Shown piece by piece: positions 38,610-51,295 of a DNA stretch of 64,000 nucleotides. Made by a program: the position numbers and the translations under genes. The notes beneath the pieces were generated by a model. The model saw nothing but the letters and a program-made list of their open reading frames with translations. It was not told the origin of the DNA and searched no databases. Position 1 is the first letter of the stretch, and the number at the start of each line of letters is the position of its first letter. The stretch spans positions 372,001 to 436,000 of the forward strand of contig NZ_JAFCKB010000001.1 in NCBI RefSeq assembly GCF_018130615.1. The letters run 5' to 3'. Source of the DNA: Bradyrhizobium manausense. Lineage in GTDB: Bacteria > Pseudomonadota > Alphaproteobacteria > Rhizobiales > Xanthobacteraceae.

Positions 38610-40772
38610 TTACTCGCCGGCCGCTTCGCGCGGAGCCTTGTCGCCCTCGCCGCCCTTGTCCTTGCCTTCGAGGTCTTCGCCGGTGGTCTGGTCGACGACC
38701 TTCATCGACAGGCGGGTCTTGCCGCGATCGTCGAAGCCGAGCAGCTTGACCTTGACCTTGTCGCCTTCCTTGACGACGTCGGAGGTCTTCTGCACGCGCG
38801 CCGAAGCGAGTTGGCTGATGTGAACGAGACCGTCCTTGGAGCCGAAGAAGTTCACGAAGGCGCCGAACTCCATCACCTTGACGACGGTGCCGTCATAGAT
38901 CTGGCCGACTTCCGGATCGGACGCGATCGACTTGATCCACTTGATCGCGGCCTTCATCGCCTCGCCGTCGGAGGAGGCGACCTTCACGGTGCCGTCGTCC
39001 TCGATGTTGACCTTGGCGCCGGTCTTCTCGACGATCTCGCGGATCACCTTGCCGCCGGTGCCGATCACTTCGCGGATCTTGTCGGTGGCGATCTTGAAGG
39101 TCTCGATGCGCGGCGCATATTCGCCGAGCTCGGCGCGGGCGTTGGTGAGCGCCTTCGCCATCTCGCCGAGGATGTGGATACGCCCATCCTTGGCCTGGGC
39201 GAGCGCGACCTTCATGATCTCTTCGGTGATGCCCTCGATCTTGATGTCCATCTGCAGCGAGGTGATGCCCGCTTCCGTGCCGGCGACCTTGAAGTCCATG
39301 TCGCCGAGATGGTCCTCGTCACCGAGGATGTCCGAGAGAACCGCGAAGCGCTTGTCTTCGAGGATCAGGCCCATCGCGATGCCCGCGGTCGGCCGCTTCA
39401 ACGGCACGCCGGCGTCCATCAGTGCGAGCGAGGCGCCGCACACCGAAGCCATCGACGAGGAGCCGTTGGACTCGGTGATCTCGGAGACCACGCGGATCGT
39501 GTACGGGAACTCGTGATGCGGCGGCAGCACCGGGTGGATCGCGCGCCAGGCAAGCTTGCCGTGGCCGATCTCGCGGCGCTTGGTGCCGCCGAGGCGGCCG
39601 GTCTCACCGACCGAATAGGGAGGGAAGTTGTAGTGCAGCAGGAACGTCTCTTTGTACGTTCCAGACAGCGCGTCGATGTACTGCTCGTCCTCGCCGGTGC
39701 CGAGCGTGGTCACGACCAGGCCCTGGGTCTCGCCGCGAGTGAACAGCGCCGAACCGTGAGCGCGGGGCAGCACGCCGACTTCGGCGATGATGTTGCGCAC
39801 GGTCTTGGAGTCACGGCCGTCGATGCGCTTGCCGGTGTCGAGGATGTTCCAGCGAACGATCTTCGCCTCGAGCTCCTTGAACACGGCGCTGATGCGCAGC
39901 TTGTCGTATTTCGGCTCCTGCCCTTCGGGGAAGTAATGGGCGATCACCTTTTCCTTGACCTTGCCGACCGCAGCGTAGCGATCCTGCTTGACCGGAATCG
40001 CGTAGGCGGCGCGCAGCTCCTGCTCGACGAGGCCGAGCATGTCCTTCTCGAGCGCCGAATTGTCGATGACGGTGACTTCGCGCGGCTCCTTGGCGGCCTT
40101 CTCGGCAAGCTCGATGATCGCATTGATCACCGGCTGGAAGTGGCGGTGACCGAACATCACGGCGCCGAGCATGATGTCTTCGTTCAGCTCCTTGGCTTCC
40201 GATTCCACCATCAGCACGGCGTCGGCGGTACCGGCGACGACCAGGTCGAGCTGGGTGTCGACCATCTCGTCGAGCGTCGGGTTGAGGATGAACTCGTCAT
40301 TGGCGAAGCCGACGCGGGCAGCGCCGATCGGGCCCTTGAAGGGCGCGCCAGACAGGGTCAGCGCGGCCGAGGATGCCACCAGCGCGACGATGTCGGGATC
40401 GTTCTCCATGTCGTGCGACAGCACGGTGACGATCACCTGGGTCTCGTTGCGCCAGCCGTCGACGAACAGCGGACGGATCGGACGGTCGATCAGGCGGGAG
40501 ACCAGCGTCTCCTTCTCGGTCGGACGGCCCTCGCGCTTGAAATAGCCGCCGGGAATGCGGCCGGCTGCGTAGGTCTTTTCCTGGTAGTCGACGGTCAGCG
40601 GCAGGAAGTCGACGCCTTCACGCGGCGATTTCGCTGCGACGACGGTGGCGAGCACCACGGTCTCGCCGTAAGTGGCGATGACGGCGCCGTCGGCCTGGCG
40701 TGCGATCTTGCCGGTTTCGAGCTTGAGGGGACGTCCGCCCCAGTCGATCTCGACCGAATGCTTATTGAACAT
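38610..40772 (-). CDS. pnp: polyribonucleotide nucleotidyltransferase (PNPase)
   Basis: 720 residues. Two RNase PH domains ([18 protein letters not shown]; the second with [21 protein letters not shown]), then a KH domain ([17 protein letters not shown]) and an S1 domain ([19 protein letters not shown]). It ends with an acidic tail. It degrades RNA 3' to 5' using phosphate. Order rpsO-pnp is conserved. The 375-bp leader carries a long stem like the autoregulatory RNase III site of enteric pnp. Confidence 0.98.
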   Translation of the reverse strand: MFNKHSVEIDWGGRPLKLETGKIARQADGAVIATYGETVVLATVVAAKSPREGVDFLPLTVDYQEKTYAAGRIPGGYFKREGRPTEKETLVSRLIDRPIRPLFVDGWRNETQVIVTVLSHDMENDPDIVALVASSAALTLSGAPFKGPIGAARVGFANDEFILNPTLDEMVDTQLDLVVAGTADAVLMVESEAKELNEDIMLGAVMFGHRHFQPVINAIIELAEKAAKEPREVTVIDNSALEKDMLGLVEQELRAAYAIPVKQDRYAAVGKVKEKVIAHYFPEGQEPKYDKLRISAVFKELEAKIVRWNILDTGKRIDGRDSKTVRNIIAEVGVLPRAHGSALFTRGETQGLVVTTLGTGEDEQYIDALSGTYKETFLLHYNFPPYSVGETGRLGGTKRREIGHGKLAWRAIHPVLPPHHEFPYTIRVVSEITESNGSSSMASVCGASLALMDAGVPLKRPTAGIAMGLILEDKRFAVLSDILGDEDHLGDMDFKVAGTEAGITSLQMDIKIEGITEEIMKVALAQAKDGRIHILGEMAKALTNARAELGEYAPRIETFKIATDKIREVIGTGGKVIREIVEKTGAKVNIEDDGTVKVASSDGEAMKAAIKWIKSIASDPEVGQIYDGTVVKVMEFGAFVNFFGSKDGLVHISQLASARVQKTSDVVKEGDKVKVKLLGFDDRGKTRLSMKVVDQTTGEDLEGKDKGGEGDKAPREAAGE

Positions 40773-40819
40773 AGATGTCTTCTTTCATGGGTTCTCGAAA
40801 GAAGGACGGCTCGAAAAAC

Positions 40820-40893
40820 AAAAACCATGCGCAAGATTGCGGGGCGCTGATCGAAGCGGGTGATCAGCGTCCTGCGATCCTGCCATGGTTTTT
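40820..40893 (-). promoter_or_regulatory. long stem-loop in the pnp 5' leader (RNase III-like site)
   Basis: Arms 40820-40852 and 40862-40893 pair over more than 25 positions. AAAAACCATG opposes CATGGTTTTT, GGCGCTGATC opposes GATCAGCGTC, and the middle GATTGCGG opposes CTGCGATC with few mismatches; the loop is 9 nt. It lies 48-121 nt before the pnp start. The rest of the gap holds a short GCGCGCC/GGCGCGC stem (41121-41137) next to rpsO, followed by TTTT on the minus strand, a weak terminator. Confidence 0.72.
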
Positions 40894-41147
40894 GGATTTC
40901 GGATGGCGTCCATCCTCTCGGGTCATACGGGCGCCTTGCCCGTTGTGCCCAGCCGCCGGATTGCTGCTGGACTGTCAGTCGGCACGAACGCGAACACCGA
41001 ACCGCGGCCTTCGCTCATCATGCCCGGATGCGAATCGTCAACGGCCCGCATCCGACGCGCACGCAGCCTCGCTCAAAAACCTTTAAACAAACGCTTTCGT
41101 TCGAAACCACGCGCGAAAACGCGCGCCGATGGCGCGCGCAGGAACTC

Positions 41148-41417
41148 TTAACGGCGAATGTTGTGCTTCTCGAGCAGCGCCTTGTACCGCGACTCGTCCC
41201 GCTTCTTGAGATAGTCGAGCAGCGAGCGGCGGGTCGAAACCAGCTTCAAGAGGCCGCGACGCGAATGGTTGTCCTTCACGTGGGTCTTGAAATGGTTGGT
41301 CAGGTTGTTGATGCGTTCCGACAGGATCGCGACCTGAACCTCGGGCGAACCGGTATCACCGGCCTTGGTGGCATTCGTCTTGATGACTTCCGCTTTGCGT
41401 TCTGCGGCAATCGACAT
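41148..41417 (-). CDS. rpsO: 30S ribosomal protein S15
   Basis: 89 residues from ATG 41417 ([13 protein letters not shown]). S15 text is clear: [39 protein letters not shown] and [12 protein letters not shown]. It binds 16S rRNA in the central domain. The truB stop lies 3 nt upstream, so it is in the infB operon. Confidence 0.98.
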   Translation of the reverse strand: MSIAAERKAEVIKTNATKAGDTGSPEVQVAILSERINNLTNHFKTHVKDNHSRRGLLKLVSTRRSLLDYLKKRDESRYKALLEKHNIRR

Positions 41418-41419
41418 CG

Positions 41420-42538
41420 TCAATTTCTCTCGTTGCGACCGGTTGAGGCAGTCAGACCGGTCAGGTTGAACACACGCTTGGGGATGATTTCGCCATTGCC
41501 AACTTCAGCAAGCGCCAAAAGACGGCCTGCCACCGTGACATAGACTGTGCCGCTACAAGTGGGCGCATCCCGTCCGCGCAACAAAACGGCTTGGCCCCGA
41601 TGGAGCCTTGCCGCATCAGCCCGAGTGACGGCCAGTGCCGGGATGTCGTCCAGCGCGGTCTCAACGGGCATTAGCGCGTCGGCGAGGCTGCCCTCGCCGG
41701 ACGCGGCTCTATCGCACAAAGCCTCCAGCTGATCCAGCGGAATCATGTCGTTCTCGTCAAATGGGCCGACCAGGGTCCGCCGCAGCGCGCAGATATGGCC
41801 GAAAGTGCCGAGAATTCGGCCCATATCGCGAGCCAGCGCCCGGACATAGGTGCCCTTGCCGCATTCGGCCTCGAACACGGCTCGGTCGTTATCCGGTTGA
41901 TTTACAAGGGTTAATTGGTGAATCTCAACCGGACGGGGCGCCAGCTCCACGACCTCGCCGTCCCGGGCAAGGTCGTAGGCGCGCTCACCCTGGACCTTGA
42001 TTGCCGAATAGCGCGGGGGAACCTGCTCGATCACCCCGGTGAAACGGGGCAGCAGGGCTTCGATGGCCTCCCGGGTCGGACGCTGGTCCGAGGTCGCGGT
42101 GACCTGGCCCTCGATGTCGTCGGTGTCACGCTCCTCGCCCCAGCACACGGTGAACTGGTAGCGCTTGCGGCCGTCCATGACGAAGGGAACCGTCTTGGTG
42201 GCTTCGCCAAGCGCGATCGGCAGGCCGCCGGAGGCGAGCGGGTCGAGCGTGCCGGCATGGCCCGCGCGCTTGGCGTTGAACAGGCGCTTGAGCACGGCGA
42301 CGGCCTGTGTCGAGGTCATGCCGATCGGCTTGTCGAGCACGACCCAGCCGTGGACGTCGCGCCGGTCGCGGCGCGGCTGGTTGCCCTTCTGCTTGCCCGC
42401 GCGCGGATCGTTGTTGACGCGACGCGCCTGCTGATGCGGCTGAGCATCGTCGCCGAGATCTGCAAAATTATTTTTTTGCAGATCGCGCGTATCGGCCTCT
42501 TCGCTGCCGATCGTGCCGTGAGCCGGGTCCATCATCAT
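41420..42538 (-). CDS. truB: tRNA pseudouridine-55 synthase
   Basis: 372 residues. The catalytic Asp lies in [13 protein letters not shown], and the domain starts at [17 protein letters not shown]. It is preceded by an unusual 62-residue hydrophilic extension rich in Asp, Gln and Arg. TruB makes pseudouridine 55 in the T loop of tRNAs. ATG 42538 overlaps the rbfA stop (ATGA), but two more in-frame ATG codons follow at once, so the exact start is uncertain by one or two residues. Confidence 0.96.
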   Translation of the reverse strand: MMMDPAHGTIGSEEADTRDLQKNNFADLGDDAQPHQQARRVNNDPRAGKQKGNQPRRDRRDVHGWVVLDKPIGMTSTQAVAVLKRLFNAKRAGHAGTLDPLASGGLPIALGEATKTVPFVMDGRKRYQFTVCWGEERDTDDIEGQVTATSDQRPTREAIEALLPRFTGVIEQVPPRYSAIKVQGERAYDLARDGEVVELAPRPVEIHQLTLVNQPDNDRAVFEAECGKGTYVRALARDMGRILGTFGHICALRRTLVGPFDENDMIPLDQLEALCDRAASGEGSLADALMPVETALDDIPALAVTRADAARLHRGQAVLLRGRDAPTCSGTVYVTVAGRLLALAEVGNGEIIPKRVFNLTGLTASTGRNERN

Positions 42539-42978
42539 CGCTCTTCTTCCCGATCCGAATCCGGATCCTGTTCCAGATTCTTGTCCAAGTCCTTCTGCAC
42601 CGCAGGTGTTCTCAAAAGCTTCTCGATCCGTTCCGCTTCGTCGAATCGTTCGTCGACGCGGAAGCGAATGTCAGGTGCAAATTTCAGGTTAACGCGCCGC
42701 GCGACTTCGCCGCGCAGGAATTTCTTGTTGCGATCGAGCGCAGTGATAACGAGCTCGGTGTCGCGGCCACCGAGCGGCATCACGTAGATTGTCGCGAGCT
42801 TCAGGTCGGGCGACATCCGCACCTCCGGCACGGTGATGATGTGGCCTTCGAGGTCCGCATCATGCACGCTGCCTTGCGCCAGAATCTCGGCTATCGCGTG
42901 GCGAACCTGCTCGCCGACGCGCAGCTGGCGCTGCGAGCCGCCGGGCGCGGAACTTTTTTTCTGATGATGGCGCGGCAT
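42535..42978 (-). CDS. rbfA: ribosome-binding factor A
   Basis: 147 residues. RbfA core: [17 protein letters not shown] and [16 protein letters not shown], then [20 protein letters not shown] and [19 protein letters not shown]. It helps 16S rRNA 5' maturation. The end is very acidic. It lies 156 bp after infB and overlaps truB. Confidence 0.95.
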   Translation of the reverse strand: MPRHHQKKSSAPGGSQRQLRVGEQVRHAIAEILAQGSVHDADLEGHIITVPEVRMSPDLKLATIYVMPLGGRDTELVITALDRNKKFLRGEVARRVNLKFAPDIRFRVDERFDEAERIEKLLRTPAVQKDLDKNLEQDPDSDREEER

Positions 42979-43055
42979 GGTCGAAAATCACCTCGTCGTG
43001 CCCGCGTTCGGGACACGAGCATTGGCATTTGTCCTGTTGAAACGAATGGGGTGTG

Positions 43056-43080
43056 GATGGCCGGAAAAAATCCGGCCATC
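43056..43080. repeat. hairpin in the infB-rbfA gap
   Basis: GATGGCCGGA (43056-43065) pairs with TCCGGCCATC (43071-43080) around five A. A second imperfect stem, CGTGCCCG with CGGGACACG, lies near 43000-43017. Both sit inside the operon mRNA between infB and rbfA; no T-run follows. Confidence 0.6.
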
Positions 43081-43134
43081 GCACTCCCGCAATTTCAGCT
43101 CAAAAAGATCCGGGCGCTTCGGTAAGATTTGGAC

Positions 43135-45840
<2,706 letters not shown>

Positions 45841-45910
45841 TCAGCAGTCCTAATCCTGATTTATCAGTGTTGTGCGTTGCCGCACCGTCCTATCGGGTCG
45901 TCGTTTGTCT

Positions 45911-46594
45911 TCAGAAATCCTGGCCGTGCTTTTCGGCAGTCTTGTCATCGTCCGCCAGCCGGTATCGGACCAGCATCTGGCTACGTGACAGGAATGTCTT
46001 GCTCGCCGGGCCCGCGAGCAGGGCAGCATGTATCACATTTGACCGGGTGAGTGCCAAATCCAATTCTGCAGATTTCAATGCGGTGACGACGGGAATCGGC
46101 GGCCGAATACCGTGATTTCCGTCATTTTGCCGCGCCAGCGTGTCCAATTTACGGATTCCGTCCGCGGCCCCGTCGCTGGCATGGATCAGGACCTCGACCG
46201 TGCCTTCCCGCAGGGCGCTTTCGACCTTGCCGAAGCCGGCGACGATCTGCCTCGCCTTGGCGGCGATCCCAAGGGCTTCGGTCACGCTCCGAACCAGGAG
46301 CGCCTCGATGTCGGCGGGAAGCGTCGGAGAAATGCGCAGGTCGCGCTTGAAGGCTTTGGTAAATTGGTGACGGCGGACGGCTTCCGCAACCACCCGTCGC
46401 GACGCCGTGACCCACATGCCCCGTCCGGGCAGCTTGCGCTTGAGATCGGGAACTATGTCGCCCCCGGGCGCTGCGACGAAGCGGATCAGCTCGTCGATCG
46501 GCCGGACCTCGCGGCTGACCGCGCACATACGCATGGTCGCGGACTTTTCGGTCCGCGGTCCATGGTCGAGTTCGCTGTCAGTGCTGGCAAGCAT
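45911..46594 (-). CDS. YlxR (DUF448)-L7Ae-like fusion RNA-binding protein
   Basis: 227 residues. The first half has MRMCAVSREVRPIDELIRFV and PGRGMWVTASRRVVAEAV, the YlxR fold. The second half reads GIAAKARQIVAGFGKVESAL and VEVLIHASDGAADGIRKLD, an L7Ae/L30e-type RNA-binding fold. In Firmicutes these are separate genes, ylxR and ylxQ, at the same operon position between nusA and infB. The role is likely ribosome or RNA binding. Start ATG 46594 gives an extra 20-residue N terminus; a later ATG is possible. Confidence 0.9.
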   Translation of the reverse strand: MLASTDSELDHGPRTEKSATMRMCAVSREVRPIDELIRFVAAPGGDIVPDLKRKLPGRGMWVTASRRVVAEAVRRHQFTKAFKRDLRISPTLPADIEALLVRSVTEALGIAAKARQIVAGFGKVESALREGTVEVLIHASDGAADGIRKLDTLARQNDGNHGIRPPIPVVTALKSAELDLALTRSNVIHAALLAGPASKTFLSRSQMLVRYRLADDDKTAEKHGQDF

Positions 46595-46671
46595 CCGGGC
46601 GACATCCTCCTTCGCCTTCTAAGTCGCGTGTTCTTTACGCAAAACCGGTCTCCACTTTTGCTGAACACGCC

Positions 46672-48282
46672 TTAAGCCGGCTGGTCTTCGGTCGCGCCAG
46701 CCTCTTCGGCCGGCTTGGCGAGATCAGCCTCGGTGATCCAGCCGGCCTTGACTCGGGCCTGCATGATCATGGCTTCCGCATCGTCGCGGGAGATGCCGAG
46801 GCCGTCGAGCGCGCCGGCGAACTTGGTCTGCTCGCCGCCTTCCTTGCGCTCGGTCCAGCCGACCAGATCGTCGGTGGCGCAGCCGGCGAGGTCCTCGACC
46901 GTCTTGATGTCGTTCTCGCCGAACTTCACCAGCATCTTCGAGGTGACGCCGGGCACGTCCTTCACGGCATCCTCGACGCCGAGTTCCTTGCGCCTTGCCT
47001 CGATCTCGGCTTCCTGCTGATCGAGATATTCGCGGGCGCGGCTCTGCAGCTCCTGTGCAGTCTCCTCGTCGAAGCCCTCGATGCCGGCGAGCTCCTTGAG
47101 GTCCACCATCGCGAGTTCCTCGACCGAGGTGAAGCCTTCGGAGGCAAGCAGCTGGCCGACCACCTCGTCGACATTGAGCGATTCCATGAAGACGCGGGTG
47201 GAGTTCTCGAAATCGGCCTGGCGGCGCTCCGATTCTTCCTGCTCGGTCAGGATGTCGATGTCCCAGCCGGTGAGCTGCGAGGCGAGGCGGACGTTCTGGC
47301 CGCGCCGGCCGATCGCCAGCGAGAGCTGGTTGTTGGTGTCGGGCACCACGACCTCGATGCGTTCGCGGTCTTCGTCGATGACGACCTTGGATACTTCGGC
47401 CGGCGCCAGCGCGTTCACCACGAAGGTCGCGATGTCGGGCGACCAGGGAATGATGTCGATCTTCTCGCCCTGCAATTCGTTCACCACGGCCTGCACGCGC
47501 GAGCCGCGCATACCGACGCAGGCGCCGACCGGATCGACCGAGGAATCGCGGGAAATCACGCCGATTTTCGCGCGCGAGCCCGGATCGCGGGCGACCGCCT
47601 TGATCTCGACGATGCCGTCATAGATTTCCGGGACTTCCTGCGCGAACAGCTTCGCCATGAACTGCGGATGGGTGCGCGAGAGGAAGATCTGCGGACCGCG
47701 GGTCTCGCGGCGGACGTCGAAGATGTAGGCGCGGACGCGGTCGCCATTGCGGAAGACTTCGCGGGGCAGCATCTCGTCGCGGCGGATGATGGCTTCGCCA
47801 CGGCCGAGATCGACGATCACGCTGCCATATTCGACGCGCTTGACGACGCCGTTGACGATGTCGCCGATGCGGTCCTTGAATTCCTGATACTGCCGGTCAC
47901 GCTCGGCCTCGCGCACCTTCTGCACGATCACCTGCTTGGCCGACTGCGCGGCGATGCGGCCGTATTCCAGCGGCGGCAGCGTGTCGGCAATGGTGTCGCC
48001 GACCTGGGCGCCGGGATTGGCGCGCTGCGCGTCGATGAGCGAGATCTGGTTGGAGTGGTTTTCGACCTTGTCGACCACCAGCATGTGGCGCGACAGACGG
48101 AGCTCGCCCTTCTTCGGGTCGATCTCGGCGTGAACGTCAGTCTCGCTGCCGTAGCGGGCGCGCGCCGCCTTGGCGATGGCATCTTCCATCGCCGCGATGA
48201 CGATGCCGCGGTCGATCGATTTCTCGCGGGCGACGGCGTCGGCGATCTGGAGCAACTCAAGTCGATTGGCGCTGACTGCCAT
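46672..48282 (-). CDS. nusA: transcription termination/antitermination factor NusA
   Basis: 536 residues. The N-terminal domain (RLELLQIADAVAREKS), S1 domain (GDIVNGVVKRVEYGSVIVDL), KH1 and KH2 (CVGMRGSRVQAVVNEL; IGRRGQNVRLASQL) and two helix-hairpin-helix-like C-terminal repeats are all present. It binds RNA polymerase and RNA. It sits 2 nt after rimP and 77 bp before the ylxR fusion. Confidence 0.98.
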   Translation of the reverse strand: MAVSANRLELLQIADAVAREKSIDRGIVIAAMEDAIAKAARARYGSETDVHAEIDPKKGELRLSRHMLVVDKVENHSNQISLIDAQRANPGAQVGDTIADTLPPLEYGRIAAQSAKQVIVQKVREAERDRQYQEFKDRIGDIVNGVVKRVEYGSVIVDLGRGEAIIRRDEMLPREVFRNGDRVRAYIFDVRRETRGPQIFLSRTHPQFMAKLFAQEVPEIYDGIVEIKAVARDPGSRAKIGVISRDSSVDPVGACVGMRGSRVQAVVNELQGEKIDIIPWSPDIATFVVNALAPAEVSKVVIDEDRERIEVVVPDTNNQLSLAIGRRGQNVRLASQLTGWDIDILTEQEESERRQADFENSTRVFMESLNVDEVVGQLLASEGFTSVEELAMVDLKELAGIEGFDEETAQELQSRAREYLDQQEAEIEARRKELGVEDAVKDVPGVTSKMLVKFGENDIKTVEDLAGCATDDLVGWTERKEGGEQTKFAGALDGLGISRDDAEAMIMQARVKAGWITEADLAKPAEEAGATEDQPA

Positions 48283-48284
48283 GG

Positions 48285-49073
<789 letters not shown>

Positions 49074-49160
49074 TTAAGGCTCCGTTAAAACATCAGAGCC
49101 CACTTCGGAACTTTCCCGACAGCCCGCCGGGCAGCATCTTCCGCCGAGCCGCGTTCAGGT

Positions 49161-49194
49161 AATAAAAAAGAGCGGGTCCTTTCGGGCCCACTCT
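49161..49194 (-). terminator. intrinsic terminator (attenuator candidate) upstream of rimP
   Basis: On the minus strand AGAGTGGGCCC, GAAA loop and GGACCCGCTCT form an 11-bp stem (49169-49194, with one G-U type pair), followed by TTTTTTATT. It lies about 120 nt upstream of the rimP start. Without read-through or antitermination it would stop transcripts before the operon. Confidence 0.82.
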
Positions 49195-49230
49195 CACTAC
49201 GCGGATCGTATGAGAAGATGAATTGGCGCT

Positions 49231-49259
49231 GATATAGCCCTTTCTGCCCGCCCGGACAA
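49231..49259 (-). promoter_or_regulatory. minus-strand promoter of the rimP leader
   Basis: TTGTCC (49259-49254) and TATATC (49236-49231) are spaced by exactly 17 bp. The predicted start is near 49224, so a transcript of about 60 nt would end at the terminator at 49161-49194. It overlaps the gap before the DUF2336 gene on the plus strand, and the rest of that gap (49053-49408) shows no gene. Confidence 0.66.
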
Positions 49260-49408
49260 GGGCCCTTGCAGCGGGATGCGGGCTTTTTGCGCCCCGGGAG
49301 GCCGCCCGGGCAGCAACGCTTCCTTCATGAAGCCGGCCTAAATTTCGAGCTTGTGGGGCGGCTTGAGCTATGGCGCGCCCACGGCGTGCCAGATTCGAGT
49401 TGCGTTTC

Positions 49409-50491
49409 ATGACCGTTGCCACGTCGCTCATTCCCGGACTGGACGATATCGTCAAACGCGGTGATCCCCGGCGTCGTGGCGAGATCGCGAGCGCCATTGC
49501 CGCGCTGTTCTTTCAGGACGCCTCGAGACTTCGTCCCGAGCTCATCGATCTCTTCGACAATCTCCTGATCGATCTCGTCCCGCATGCAGAGCTTGCCGCG
49601 CGCGTCGATCTCGCCGAGCGCTTCTCGCGGCTGGACAATGCGCCGCCTCATCTGGTGGGCCAGCTCGCCCGCGAGAACGAGATCATGGTGGCGGGCCCGG
49701 TCCTGCGCCGCTCGCCGGTGCTCGATGAAGCCGCTCTCGTCGAGATCGCCCGGCTGAAGGGCCAGGGCCATCTGCTGGCGATGACGGAGCGGCCGACCCT
49801 GTCGATGCAAATTACCGACGTGCTGGTCGAGCGCGGCGATCGCGACGTGGTGCGCCGCGCTGCCGGCAATGCAGGCGCCGCTTTCTCGCCGGGCGGTTAT
49901 TCGGAGCTGATCAAGCGCGCGAGCCAGGATGGCGTGCTGACGCTCAAGATCGGCCAGCGCGCGGATCTCTCGGGCGAGAACCTCAAGGAGCTGCTGGACG
50001 GCACGCTCGACGTCATTCGCCGCCGCCTGTCGACCGTGGTCAATCCGGCGCGCCAGGTCGAGATCAAGCGCGCCATGGCCGCGATCGAGGAAGCTTCAAG
50101 GCCGGCCGGCCCGCGGCGCGATTTTTCGGACGCGCAACGCACGGTGCTCGGCCTGCATCGCGGCGGTCATCTCGGCGAGAGCGCGCTGCTCGGCTTCGCA
50201 AAGGCGCACAAATACGAGGAATCGGTCGCTACGCTCTCGGCGATGGCCGGCGTCAGGCTTCCGATCCTCGATCGCCTGATCTCGGGCGACCGCTATGATC
50301 CGATCCTGATCCTCGGCCGTGTGCTCAATCTCGGCTGGCCCACGGTGCGCGCGCTGATCCTGATGTGGTACGGCCCGCAGCGCACGCCGGCCGATGCCGA
50401 TCTTGAAGCGGCGCGGATGAACTTCACCCGCCTGATGCCGGCGACCGCCGAGCGCGTGGTGAATTTCTGGCGCAACCGGCAAACGATCTAA
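49409..50491 (+). CDS. DUF2336 domain-containing protein
   Basis: 360 residues from ATG 49409 ([20 protein letters not shown]). A longer form from ATG 49370 is possible; neither has a clear ribosome binding site. The text is an all-helical HEAT-like array ([46 protein letters not shown]), typical of DUF2336 proteins of alphaproteobacteria. No enzyme motif. Function unknown. It is the only plus-strand gene between rimP and trmB. Confidence 0.82.
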   Translation: MTVATSLIPGLDDIVKRGDPRRRGEIASAIAALFFQDASRLRPELIDLFDNLLIDLVPHAELAARVDLAERFSRLDNAPPHLVGQLARENEIMVAGPVLRRSPVLDEAALVEIARLKGQGHLLAMTERPTLSMQITDVLVERGDRDVVRRAAGNAGAAFSPGGYSELIKRASQDGVLTLKIGQRADLSGENLKELLDGTLDVIRRRLSTVVNPARQVEIKRAMAAIEEASRPAGPRRDFSDAQRTVLGLHRGGHLGESALLGFAKAHKYEESVATLSAMAGVRLPILDRLISGDRYDPILILGRVLNLGWPTVRALILMWYGPQRTPADADLEAARMNFTRLMPATAERVVNFWRNRQTI

Positions 50492-50504
50492 GATCATTTC
50501 GCCA

Positions 50505-50584
50505 ATCATTCCGGGGCGCGCGAAGCGCGAACCCGGAATCTCGAACTTCCGGGTTCGATGCTGCGCATTTCCCCGGAACGACAA
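50505..50584. repeat. ATTCCGGGGCGC repeat, copy 1
   Basis: ATTCCGGGGCGCGCGAAGCGC, ACCCGGAATC, CCGGGTTCG and CCCCGGAACGAC follow in order, making nested dyads. The same order recurs at 59015-59113. It lies in the gap between the DUF2336 gene and trmB and abuts the trmB stop. Confidence 0.68.
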
Positions 50585-51295
50585 TCATTTCCGCCTGAAC
50601 CGCAGATACGCCGCCTTGCGGCCCTCGCGCGCAGCTTTTCGTCCATATCGCGTCATGGTGTAGCCGGCCCAGGGCTGGCGGAAATCATCGGCGCGTTCTG
50701 CAAGCCACTGGAAGTCCGGCGCGCGCGCAAGATGCGACAGCGTCCAGGCGCAGTAATCGTCGATATCGCAGACGAAGCGGAATTCGCCGCCCGCCTTCAG
50801 CACGCGCGCCATCGCTGCGATCGTGCGGTCCTGAACGAAGCGCCGCTTCCAGTGCCGCCGTTTCGGCCAGGGATCGGGATGGATCAGGTCGATCCGCGAC
50901 AGCGATGCATCAGGCAGCCAGGCCAGCAGCTCGGCGGCGTCGCCGGCGAACAGGCGGATGTTGGCGATGTTGGCGGCCTCGATCTGCGCGAGGATCTTGG
51001 CCATGCCGTTGACGTAGGGCTCGCAGCCGATGAAGCCCGTCGTCGGAAAGGCCTGCGCCTCCGCGGCGAGATGCTCGCCGCCGCCGAAGCCGATCTCGAG
51101 CCGCAGCTCCTCGGCCGCGGGATCGAAGATCTCGGCGGCATGCGCCGGAGCCGGCGTCGTGATGTCGAGGACGAGATGCGGCAGCAGATGATCGACCAGC
51201 TCGGCCTGATGCTGCCTGAGCTTGTGGCCCTTGCGACGCCCGAAGAAGGCGCGCTCGCCGTCCGCGCGATCGGGGTCTGATTTGCGTTCGCTCAT
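50585..51295 (-). CDS. trmB: tRNA (guanine-N7-)-methyltransferase
   Basis: 236 residues. LEIGFGGGEHLAAEA is the SAM-binding motif I, followed by FIGCEPYVNGMAKILAQI and LIHPDPWPKRRHWKRRFV, the TrmB-specific PDPWPKxRHxKRR text. It methylates G46 of tRNAs. It overlaps the M20 peptidase stop by ATGA. Confidence 0.97.
   Translation of the reverse strand: MSERKSDPDRADGERAFFGRRKGHKLRQHQAELVDHLLPHLVLDITTPAPAHAAEIFDPAAEELRLEIGFGGGEHLAAEAQAFPTTGFIGCEPYVNGMAKILAQIEAANIANIRLFAGDAAELLAWLPDASLSRIDLIHPDPWPKRRHWKRRFVQDRTIAAMARVLKAGGEFRFVCDIDDYCAWTLSHLARAPDFQWLAERADDFRQPWAGYTMTRYGRKAAREGRKAAYLRFRRK

Noticed and set aside
49093-49497. 134-codon minus-strand frame covering the rimP leader
   Set aside because: It crosses the promoter and the intrinsic terminator, and its sequence is Arg/Ala/Ser-rich without a family match; regulatory DNA is the better reading.
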